From positions 1 to 14,089 of the forward strand of contig JBHHYS010000058.1 in the NCBI GenBank assembly GCA_046757645.1: 14,089 bases of DNA, in the 5' to 3' direction. The position numbers and the translations under genes are program-made. The notes under the pieces were generated by a model. It was not told where the DNA came from. It saw nothing but the letters and a program-made list of their open reading frames with translations, and did not search any database. Source of the DNA: JBHHYS01 sp046757645. GTDB lineage: Bacteria; Acidobacteriota; Terriglobia; Acidiferrales; 2-02-FULL-67-57. Of this stretch, positions 1 through 5,993 are shown one piece after another. Position 1 is the stretch's first letter. Each line of letters begins with the position of its first letter.

Positions 1-422
1 GAAAAATTCTTCGCTGCGGCCCGGAGCAAGCTGGGGCCGCCGATATCGATTTCCTCGATGAGTTCGGCCGGAGTGGCCTGGGGGCGGGCGGCAGTGCGCG
101 CAAAGGGGTAGAGATTGACAACCACCAGGTCGATGGGCACGATGCCCCGCCGCTTCAACTCCTCCATGTGTTCAGCGTCGTCCCTACGGGCCAGGATGCC
201 GGCGTGGATGGCCGGATGGAGGGTTTTCACCCGGCCGCCGAGCAACTCAGGGAAGCCGGTGAGCTGGCTGACGTCGCGCAGGGGAATTTTGTTGTCGCGC
301 AAGAGTCGCGCCGTGCCCCCGGTGGAGAGAATCTCCACCTTGTCTCGCACCAGCGCTTGCGCCAGCTCCACGACGCCGCGCTTGTCATAGACGCTCAGCA
401 AGGCACGCTCACAACGACTCAT
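1..422 (-). CDS. purH: Bifunctional AICAR transformylase/IMP cyclohydrolase, N-terminal part (cut by window edge)
   Basis: This is the first 140 residues of PurH, which performs the last two steps of IMP synthesis: formylation of AICAR and ring closure. Only the N-terminal IMP cyclohydrolase (MGS-like) domain is present; the transformylase domain lies left of position 1. The family blocks are visible in order: ALLSVYDKRG near residue 7, STGGTARLL near 33, TGFPELLGGRVKTLHPAIHA around 55-74, DLVVVNLYPFARTA near 98, and IDIGGPSLLRAAAKNF at the edge. The ATG at 422 has a good ribosome binding site (AGGAGA, 8 nt upstream). The gene lies 54 bp downstream of the MXAN_5187-like gene on the same strand, so the two are probably co-transcribed. 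The identity is secure; the 3' end cannot be judged. Confidence 0.96.
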   Translation of the reverse strand, partial: MSRCERALLSVYDKRGVVELAQALVRDKVEILSTGGTARLLRDNKIPLRDVSQLTGFPELLGGRVKTLHPAIHAGILARRDDAEHMEELKRRGIVPIDLVVVNLYPFARTAARPQATPAELIEEIDIGGPSLLRAAAKNF

Positions 423-476
423 GGGAGCTTCTCCTGTCGTGAAGCTTCGGGCGGGGTCGGGGCCGGGTGGGGGCGG

Positions 477-1073
477 CTAGCTTGCTTTCGCCTTCAGCTT
501 GACCTCGCCGCCCTCCACCGTGATGGCATACTCCACCTGCTGGCATCTCATCTGCTTCTTCAATTGGTCGGTCTTCTTGCGGACGAACTTGTGGAACTGC
601 TCGAAGTTCAGCTCCGATGCCTCACCCACTTTGCGTTTGGCCTCCAGCAGGGTGTGGAAAAGCGACTGCACCTTCTCCGCCTCTTTCAGGGGGTCGCAAA
701 TCGCCACGCGCACCGCTTCGCCGTGCACGCGGGCCTCGTGCTGGCGGGCAGCGTCGGCCAAGCGTTCCTGCTCCAGTGCACGAGCCACCCGGCTGTAGCC
801 GAACGGGGTGCGGCCTTCTTCCATGCGGCGGCTGCGTTGCCGCCAGATTTCGCTGAATTTGGCGTAGCGGGCCGCCAGGTTGTTGTAGCGGAAGCGGTGG
901 GCATACTTCAGTCTCCGTCCCATATCGGAAAATTGCTTGATGAGGTTCTGCACCCGCCACTCGGTATCGGAGGGGGGGCGGGGTCGGCCGCCGGCGAAGT
1001 AAGCGCCGTACTCGATTTGAAGCTGGCGGATCTCTTTTTCGAGTTGCTTGAGTTTTTCGTCGACCGAAGTCAA
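477..1073 (-). CDS. Charged coiled-coil protein, MXAN_5187 C-terminal-domain-like
   Basis: The product is a very basic, charged protein of about 198 residues with no signal peptide and no membrane segment. It opens with a coiled coil (DEKLKQLEKEIRQLQIEYG). A middle block (RRLKYAHRFRYNNLAARYAKF, residues about 60-85) and a C-terminal LNFEQFHKFVRKKTDQLKK segment follow. This pattern resembles the domain named after Myxococcus MXAN_5187, seen in Myxococcota and Acidobacteriota; its biochemical function is not known to me. I chose the TTG at 1073 because GGAG sits 7 nt upstream; a GTG at 1079 is in frame but too close to that GGAG. The open frame runs on to 1571, but only as a shadow of selA on the other strand. 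It precedes purH and probably shares its promoter. Confidence 0.8.
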   Translation of the reverse strand: MTSVDEKLKQLEKEIRQLQIEYGAYFAGGRPRPPSDTEWRVQNLIKQFSDMGRRLKYAHRFRYNNLAARYAKFSEIWRQRSRRMEEGRTPFGYSRVARALEQERLADAARQHEARVHGEAVRVAICDPLKEAEKVQSLFHTLLEAKRKVGEASELNFEQFHKFVRKKTDQLKKQMRCQQVEYAITVEGGEVKLKAKAS

Positions 1074-1116
1074 GGGCACACTCCGCAGGTGGGGCGGGAA
1101 GTAACCTGAACATCCC

Positions 1117-1145
1117 ACTCTAGCGGCGAGCGCCAGAGGCGTCAA
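1117..1145 (-). promoter_or_regulatory. Candidate sigma-70 promoter for the MXAN_5187-like/purH unit
   Basis: Read on the minus strand, TTGACG (1145-1140) is followed after 17 nt by TAGAGT (1122-1117). The -35 matches 5 of 6 consensus bases and the -10 matches 4 of 6. Transcription would start near 1110, giving a leader of about 37 nt before the TTG start at 1073. It lies in the 124-bp divergent space shared with selA. On the plus strand only a weaker TTGATT (1154-1159) with TGGAAT (1177-1182) is seen for selA. Confidence 0.55.
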
Positions 1146-1197
1146 CCGCCAAGTTGATTCCTGGGGGGGGCTGTGATGGAATAGCTCGATTGCAGCG

Positions 1198-2628
1198 ATG
1201 GCGAGCAAGCCCCAGACAAGCAAAAGCCCGCGCCCCCTGGGCGTGCGCCTGCGCCAACTTCCCTCCGTGGACGAGTTGTTGCACGACGAGCGCCTGCGGC
1301 GGCTTGGCGAAGAAGTGGGCCGACCGCTGGTGGTGGGAGCGGCGCGCCAAGTGCTGGAGCGACTCCGGGCGGAGATTCGTCGCCGCCCGCCCGACCCTGG
1401 ACTCGCGTCCTGGCTCGCCCACCTGCCCCAGGAAGTCGAAGCGGAGGTGCGCGAACTGCTGGGCCTTTCCCTGCGCCCCGTGATCAATGCCACGGGCGTG
1501 GTGCTGCACACCAACCTGGGTCGGGCGCCCTTGGGCGCGGAAGCCGCCCGACACGTCTTGACCATCGCCACCGGCTATTCGAATCTCGAATTCGACCTCG
1601 GCAAAGGCGGGCGGGGCCGCCGCGACGTCCACGCCGCCAAGTTCCTGAACCGGCTGCTGGGCGCGGAAGCCAGCATCGTGGTCAACAACAACGCTGCCGC
1701 GGTGCTGTTGGTGCTGAACACGCTGGCCGAGGGGGGCGAGGTGGTGGTGTCGCGGGGCGAGCTGATCGAAATCGGCGAGAGTTTTCGCATTCCGGACATC
1801 ATGGTGAAGAGCGGCGCGGTGCTGCGGGAAGTGGGCACCACGAACCGCACTCGCATCGGCGACTACGCCCGCGCCATTGGCCGGCGAACCCGGTTGCTGC
1901 TCCGCGTGCATCATAGCAACTTCAAGCTTGTGGGGTTTGTCGAGCGCCCCGCGTTGTCGGAGCTGGTGGGGCTGGCGGGGCGCCGCCGGTTGCCTCTGGT
2001 CGAAGACCTGGGCAGCGGCCTGCTGGCGGACCTCGCCGCGCAGGGCCTGCGCGAAGAGCCAATGGTCGCTGCCAGCCTGCGCGCCGGCGTCGACCTTGTC
2101 ACTTTCAGCGGCGACAAGCTGCTCGGGGGGCCGCAAGCGGGCATCATCGTCGGGAAGAGGAAGTGGGTGGAGCGCTGCCGCCGAAATCCGCTCTTCCGCG
2201 TCCTGCGGGTGGACAAGATGACCTACGCGGCGCTCGAAGCCACCCTGCGCATGTATCTGCGCGGCGGGCTGGAGGAGGTTTCCGCCCTGCGCCTGATTGG
2301 GCAAACCGCCGCCGCGATTGGTGAGCGCGCCGAGGGGTTGGGGGCGACCCTGCAGAAGGAACTCGCCGGCCGGGCCGAGGTGCAGGTTCGCCCCGGCCAT
2401 TCGGTCATCGGCGGCGGCTCCGCGCCCGGCTATTCTCTCCCCACTACGTTGGTGAGGATTTCTCCCCGTGGCATCAGCGCCGCCGAGCTCGCCACCCGCC
2501 TGCGGCGCGCCGACCTCCCGGTCATCGTGCGCGTGGAGGCCGGGCGCGTGCTGATTGACCTGCGCACTGTCTTTGAGCACCAGCAAGCCCTGCTGGGCGC
2601 GGCGCTGCGCGAGGCCCTGACCAGCTAG
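1198..2628 (+). CDS. selA: L-seryl-tRNA(Sec) selenium transferase
   Basis: SelA converts seryl-tRNA(Sec) to selenocysteinyl-tRNA(Sec) using selenophosphate and pyridoxal phosphate, as a large homo-oligomer. The 476-residue length is normal for bacterial SelA. The N-terminal helical domain carries LRQLPSVDELL (from about residue 18), and the core begins at PVINATGVVLHTNLGRAPL (about 98-116). NNNAAAVLLVLNTLA, RGELIEIGESFRIPDIM and EVGTTNRTRIGDY follow. The PLP lysine is K307 in FSGDKLLGGPQAGII. The ATG at 1198 lacks a clear ribosome binding site, and no better start exists nearby. The gene stands alone: no selB, selD or tRNA-Sec gene is seen near it. Archaeal SelA-like proteins share the fold, but the full set of bacterial motifs makes true SelA the best call. 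Confidence 0.96.
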   Translation: MASKPQTSKSPRPLGVRLRQLPSVDELLHDERLRRLGEEVGRPLVVGAARQVLERLRAEIRRRPPDPGLASWLAHLPQEVEAEVRELLGLSLRPVINATGVVLHTNLGRAPLGAEAARHVLTIATGYSNLEFDLGKGGRGRRDVHAAKFLNRLLGAEASIVVNNNAAAVLLVLNTLAEGGEVVVSRGELIEIGESFRIPDIMVKSGAVLREVGTTNRTRIGDYARAIGRRTRLLLRVHHSNFKLVGFVERPALSELVGLAGRRRLPLVEDLGSGLLADLAAQGLREEPMVAASLRAGVDLVTFSGDKLLGGPQAGIIVGKRKWVERCRRNPLFRVLRVDKMTYAALEATLRMYLRGGLEEVSALRLIGQTAAAIGERAEGLGATLQKELAGRAEVQVRPGHSVIGGGSAPGYSLPTTLVRISPRGISAAELATRLRRADLPVIVRVEAGRVLIDLRTVFEHQQALLGAALREALTS

Positions 2629-2640
2629 CAACTGGAATCG

Positions 2641-2729
2641 CGAAGAGCGAAAAACGAAACTCGGACAAGAACAGGATTCGATTCCCAAACCGTGCTGGCC
2701 GATTGTCGAATTTCAATTTTCGCTTTTCG
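2641..2729. repeat. Degenerate heptamer repeat, inverted pair (copy A)
   Basis: Four 7-nt units lie head-to-tail on the plus strand (2641-2668, starting CGAAGAG, CGAAAAA), and four on the minus strand (2729-2702, starting CGAAAAG, CGAAAAT). The two arms correspond unit by unit, and 19 of the first 23 bases match as an inverted repeat. The element fills the space between the convergent ends of selA and efp and stops 3 bp before the efp stop codon. It could form an A/U-rich hairpin on either strand, but it lacks a GC stem with a U-tract, so calling it a terminator is not justified. Confidence 0.65.
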
Positions 2730-2732
2730 AAG

Positions 2733-3299
2733 TTAGCGGGCGCGTTCCAGGTAGGTGCCCTCGGCGGTGTCCACGCGGATGACGTCGCCCTCGTTGACGA
2801 AGGGCGGCACCTGCACGGTGATGCCGGTTTCGAGGGTGGCGGGCTTGGTGACGTTTGAGACCGAGGCGCCTTTGAGGCCGGGTTCGGTTCTCACCACCTT
2901 CAACTCCACCGCCGCGGGCAGCTCGACCCCGATGGGCTTGGCGTCGAAGAAGGCCAGCTTGAGCTGCAGGTTGTGCACCAGATAGCCGACGGTGACGCCG
3001 AGCGCCGCCCGGGTCAGGTGGTACTGCTCGTAGGTGGTGGTGTCCATGAAGGTAAAGAAGTCGCCCTCCGGGTAGAGATACTCCACCTCTTTCTCGTCCA
3101 GGTAGGCGCGCTCGACAAATTCTTCCGAGCTGAAGCGCCGCTCCACCATGGCCCCGCTCTCCAGGTTGCGCAGCTTCGCCTGCACGAAGCCGCGCTTGTT
3201 CCCCGGGGTGCGGTGGTAGAGATTGAAAATCGAGTAGAGTTTTTCGTCCACCTGGATGATCATGCCCGGGCGCAAGCGGGTGGCCTGAACCGTGTCCAT
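2733..3299 (-). CDS. efp: Elongation factor P, Asn-34 tip variant
   Basis: EF-P binds between the P and E sites of the ribosome and relieves stalling at consecutive prolines. The 188-residue length and three-domain layout are typical: an N-terminal KOW-like domain (about 1-64), a middle OB domain (about 65-128) and a C-terminal OB domain with GASVSNVTKPATLETG and IRVDTAEGTYLERA. The tip loop reads RTPGNKRGF (residues 30-38). This puts Asn at position 34, where E. coli has the lysine modified by EpmA/EpmB and other bacteria have Arg or Lys. The neighbouring K35 does not align with the modified site. The ATG at 3299 is preceded by a short leader and its own strong promoter, so the gene is likely transcribed independently of udgB upstream. 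Confidence 0.96.
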   Translation of the reverse strand: MDTVQATRLRPGMIIQVDEKLYSIFNLYHRTPGNKRGFVQAKLRNLESGAMVERRFSSEEFVERAYLDEKEVEYLYPEGDFFTFMDTTTYEQYHLTRAALGVTVGYLVHNLQLKLAFFDAKPIGVELPAAVELKVVRTEPGLKGASVSNVTKPATLETGITVQVPPFVNEGDVIRVDTAEGTYLERAR

Positions 3300-3335
3300 T
3301 GGGTTCTCACTCGCGGAGAAATTCACCCCGGATTC

Positions 3336-3365
3336 ATTATAGCCGCGCCCCGGCAAACCCGTCAA
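3336..3365 (-). promoter_or_regulatory. Strong sigma-70 promoter of efp
   Basis: On the minus strand TTGACG (3365-3360) is followed after 18 nt by a perfect TATAAT (3341-3336). The predicted start near 3329 gives a leader of about 30 nt before the efp ATG at 3299. This is the closest match to consensus in the window, in keeping with the high expression expected of a translation factor. Confidence 0.8.
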
Positions 3366-3379
3366 ACCACCGCGGGGCT

Positions 3380-3438
3380 GCCGGCGGCGGGCCCGGTTGG
3401 AACAAATGTAGGCGGCGCCAACCGACGCGACCGCCGGC
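3380..3438. repeat. Nested inverted repeat between efp promoter and udgB end
   Basis: GCCGGCGG (3380-3387) pairs with CCGCCGGC (3431-3438). Inside it, GGTTGG (3395-3400) pairs with CCAACC (3418-3423), leaving symmetric 7-nt internal loops and a 17-nt loop. It lies downstream of udgB and just upstream of the efp -35, so it could limit read-through into efp. No U-tract follows. In GC-rich DNA, 14 paired bases with such loops can arise by chance. A second small hairpin, CCGCGCA/TGCGCGG (3511-3536), lies closer to the udgB stop. Confidence 0.3.
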
Positions 3439-3555
3439 GCTTCGCTCTGTGCCTCTGGGGTTTGCCAACCCTCGCCCGTCCCCGCTTCCCAGAAGGTTCA
3501 CTCCTACAATCCGCGCAAAGTCCTGGGTATGCGCGGTTGACGATTCTTTTCTTTA

Positions 3556-4368
3556 TCAACCCCTGAGATAGTCCCGCACCTGGCGCAGCACCCGACTGAA
3601 CATCGCGGGGGTCAGCCGGCCGCTCTGGGTGTTCTGCTGGCTGGGATGAAAGCTGTCGAAGAGGCGAATGGCTTTCTGGCTCGCCCCGGCCACCTTGGGT
3701 GCGGGCAGCTCGTGCTGCGCCCCGTGAGCGAAGGGAAATGCCGCCAGTCGTTCGATTTGCCCGAAGTCTTTCAACAACCGCAAGTAGGTATCGTGCGCAA
3801 TGCGTCCCAGGGCCAGCACCGCCCGCAGGTGCGTCAAGAGGCGAAACTCCTCCTCCAGATAGGCCCGGCAGTTCCGCTGCTCCTTTCGGGTGGGCCTGTT
3901 CTTCGGCGGGCAGCAGCGCACCCCGGCGGTGACGTAGGCGCCGCGCAGCTTGAGACCGTCCTCGCGATGGTCGGAATTCGCCTGGTTGGCGAACCCGGCA
4001 TCGTAGAGGGCGCCAAAGAGAAAGTCGCCCGAGCGGTCCCCGGTAAAGACCCGCCCGGTGCGGTTGCCGCCGTGGGCGGCGGGCGCCAGTCCCAGTACCA
4101 GCAGCTTGGCCCGGGGGTCGCCGAAGCCCGGCACCGGCCGGCCCCAGTAGTCCCAGTCGCGGAACATCCGCCGCTTTGCCCGCGCCACCTTTTCCCGGTA
4201 GCGCACCAGCCGCGCACACTTCCGGCAGTTCACCACCCGCCGATTCAGCCCCGCCAATTGTTTTTCAACACGCAATATTCTGCTCAGCCACCGGGCTCGG
4301 CGCGGGATTTTGACGCAACCCCCGTGCACACTTCCGGCCAGCCACGCCCCGCTGGTCAAGCTGAACAA
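3556..4368 (-). CDS. udgB: Type-5 (UdgB) iron-sulfur uracil-DNA glycosylase
   Basis: The product belongs to the [4Fe-4S] family-5 uracil-DNA glycosylases, which remove uracil and other deaminated purines from DNA in base-excision repair. Numbering from the TTG at 4368 (270 residues), the cluster cysteines fit C48 and C51 (NCRKC), one of C152/C153 (VRCCPPK) and C167 (RNCRAY). Motif A is GLAPAAHGG (93-101), with Ala where families 1-4 carry Asp or Asn, which is the family-5 signature. GRVFTGDRSGDFL follows, and motif B is HPSQQNT with H241. The start is uncertain: GTG at 4329 and TTG at 4275 are in frame, and the conserved region begins only near C48. None has a good ribosome binding site. It follows the peptidase gene on the same strand. 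Confidence 0.92.
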   Translation of the reverse strand: MFSLTSGAWLAGSVHGGCVKIPRRARWLSRILRVEKQLAGLNRRVVNCRKCARLVRYREKVARAKRRMFRDWDYWGRPVPGFGDPRAKLLVLGLAPAAHGGNRTGRVFTGDRSGDFLFGALYDAGFANQANSDHREDGLKLRGAYVTAGVRCCPPKNRPTRKEQRNCRAYLEEEFRLLTHLRAVLALGRIAHDTYLRLLKDFGQIERLAAFPFAHGAQHELPAPKVAGASQKAIRLFDSFHPSQQNTQSGRLTPAMFSRVLRQVRDYLRG

Positions 4369-4438
4369 GCCGCTCAGTGCCGGCCATCGAGCTAAGAAGA
4401 AAATTATCTTAGCCTAGTGTGCCTGTGAGCCGAGTGCT

Positions 4439-4480
4439 GTTTTCTAATTTCTATTTTCGCTTTTCGTTTTCCGCGTTCCG
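4439..4480 (-). repeat. Degenerate heptamer repeat, single arm (copy B)
   Basis: Read on the minus strand from 4480, six consecutive 7-nt units run to 4439, including CGGAAAA, CGAAAAG and CGAAAAT. The stretch 4446-4466 matches 2709-2729 of copy A at 20 of 21 bases, with the same order of unit variants, so the two are copies of one repeat rather than chance A-rich tracts. It covers the last roughly ten codons and the stop of the peptidase gene. Confidence 0.65.
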
Positions 4481-5823
4481 GCTTGGATGGGCGCTTCGGC
4501 CATGAGGCGCTCGATTTCTTTGGCGCTGCGGGGCAAGGAGGAGGTGAGCAGTTCGGCGCCGTCTTCTGTGACCCGCACGATGTCCTCGATACGCACCCCC
4601 AGGTTTTCCTCGGGGATGTAAATTCCGGGCTCAATCGTAATCACCATCCCCGGCTCGAGGGGCCGGGCGGGGTCGCCGGCGTCGTGGACCGCAAGCCCGA
4701 CGTGGTGGCCGATGCCGTGGATGAAGTATTTGCCCAGGGGCTCCCCGTTTCTTCTCTGGCCGTAGGTATTGATGTAGTCGTAGGCGATGCGGTAGAGCGA
4801 GTTCTTGCCCGTGCGCGCCAGCGTCATTCCGGGCTTCACCGCGGCAATGGCTTTGTCCTGCGCCCCCAGGACGAGCTGGTAGATCTCCCGTTGGCGCGGC
4901 GTGAACGTCCCGCTCACCGGCAGGGTGCGGGTGATGTCGGCCGTGTAGCCGGCGCACTCGGCCCCCACGTCGATCACCACCACGTCCCCCGCCTGCATCG
5001 GGCGGCGCTTCGTGGTGGAGTGGAGCACGGTGGAGTTGAACCCGGAGCCGACAATGGGCACGTAGCCGGGCCGCTCGCATCCTGCCCGCACGAAGGTGTA
5101 CTCCATCAGGGCGGCAACTTCGTACTCGTACATCCCCGGCCGCAGCGCGGCCATGGCTGCCCGGTGCGCCTCAATCGAACGCGCAATCGCCACCCGCAGG
5201 CGCTTCAGTTCACTCTCCGATTTCACCTGGCGCATCGTCCCCAACGCGCCGCGCACGTCGTGGAGGCCCGCCGCCGGGGCCACTGTCCGCAGCCAGGCCA
5301 GCCAGCGCCCTGCGTGGGTCGCTGCGCTGTTCGGCCCCGACCGGGGAAACAGCGTGTACAGGTTGGGAAAAATCTCCAGCAGCCGCTCCAGATCAGCCCG
5401 TAGGGCCGAGAACGGCTTGACCCGGGCAAAACCGGTTTTCTCCCGCACGTCGGGGTCGTCCGGCCCCAGCTTGATGCCCTCCCAGCGCTCCCGGCGATTG
5501 TCGCGCGGGGGAAGAAACAGGGTGTCTTTGGGCAGCTTTGCCGCCCGGGCTGCCGCCGTCTGCGGAACGAGCAGGACAGCGGCGCCGGGCTCCTGGTGGC
5601 CGGTCAGATAGTAGAAATTTTCCTCCTGGCGGAAGGTGGTCTCCGGGGAGACGTCTTCCCGGCCCAGGTACCCGAAAAGCACCACCGGGCTGCGGGCTCG
5701 TTCGAGGAGCCGGGCGCGGCGGGCGGCATATTCGCTGAGTGGCTCGTTGTCGCGCGCTCCACTCGGCAGGACCAAAACCAGCAGACCCAAGAGAAAAACA
5801 ATAGCAAACCCTCTCTGCCTCAT
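4444..5823 (-). CDS. Secreted Xaa-Pro aminopeptidase (M24B, aminopeptidase P type)
   Basis: This is a dinuclear-metal peptidase that releases the N-terminal residue ahead of proline. The 459-residue product starts with a signal peptide (MRQRGF, a hydrophobic run FAIVFLLGLLVLVLP at about 6-20, then SGA), so it is exported, unlike cytosolic PepP of E. coli. The aminopeptidase P N-terminal domain spans about 28-170 and includes NFYYLTGHQEPGA. The pita-bread catalytic domain carries the five expected metal ligands: D285 (VIDVGAE), D296 (TADITRT), H373 (GIGHHVG), E398 (TIEPGIYI) and E413 (VRIEDIV). The ATG at 5823 has GAGGAG 8 nt upstream, supplied by the edge of a repeat. The open frame extends to 6759 only antisense-like through non-homologous sequence. 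The last ten residues are encoded by a heptamer repeat and are probably dispensable. Confidence 0.93.
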   Translation of the reverse strand: MRQRGFAIVFLLGLLVLVLPSGARDNEPLSEYAARRARLLERARSPVVLFGYLGREDVSPETTFRQEENFYYLTGHQEPGAAVLLVPQTAAARAAKLPKDTLFLPPRDNRRERWEGIKLGPDDPDVREKTGFARVKPFSALRADLERLLEIFPNLYTLFPRSGPNSAATHAGRWLAWLRTVAPAAGLHDVRGALGTMRQVKSESELKRLRVAIARSIEAHRAAMAALRPGMYEYEVAALMEYTFVRAGCERPGYVPIVGSGFNSTVLHSTTKRRPMQAGDVVVIDVGAECAGYTADITRTLPVSGTFTPRQREIYQLVLGAQDKAIAAVKPGMTLARTGKNSLYRIAYDYINTYGQRRNGEPLGKYFIHGIGHHVGLAVHDAGDPARPLEPGMVITIEPGIYIPEENLGVRIEDIVRVTEDGAELLTSSLPRSAKEIERLMAEAPIQAGTRKTKSENRN

Positions 5824-5835
5824 CCGTGCTTCTCC

Positions 5836-5935
5836 TCTCTGTGGCCTCTGCGTCTCTGTGGTGAGGATTTCCTGGCCGCCGCGGTACGCTTCTGCACCGG
5901 CCATTGGCACCGGAGAGGCGCAGAGTCCGCAGAGA
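5836..5935. repeat. Inverted CTCTGTGG-type repeat element
   Basis: The arm 5836-5861 and the arm 5910-5935 are inverted copies with 21 of 26 bases matching, around a 48-nt centre. Each arm is itself made of degenerate 8-9-nt units such as CTCTGTGGC and CTCTGCGT. The element fills most of the 170-bp gap between the GT2 gene and the peptidase gene, both on the minus strand. On that strand its edge reads into AGAGAGGAGA, which forms the peptidase gene's ribosome binding site. Confidence 0.6.
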
Positions 5936-5993
5936 ATTCCGCCCAGTGCCGGCGCCTGGAGCTTCCGAGGAATTTTCCCCGGCGGGCAGAAAG

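Noticed and set aside
168..1109. Long plus-strand open frame opposite purH and the MXAN_5187-like gene
   Set aside because: It is antisense to two recognisable genes, lacks family features, and is expected in GC-rich DNA where stops are rare.
1120..2688. 522-residue minus-strand open frame opposite selA
   Set aside because: Its length only reflects the GC-rich codon bias of selA; the composition is rich in His, Gln and Ala with no recognisable domain.
3500..3540. Possible tRNA T-arm around GGTTCACTCC
   Set aside because: No acceptor stem, anticodon arm or conserved spacing could be built on either strand.
4377..4490. Alternative ATG and -10-like TAAGATAAT upstream of udgB
   Set aside because: The ATG at about 4390 (minus) is out of frame with udgB and reaches a stop after about 40 codons, and no -35 is spaced correctly for the AT-rich box.
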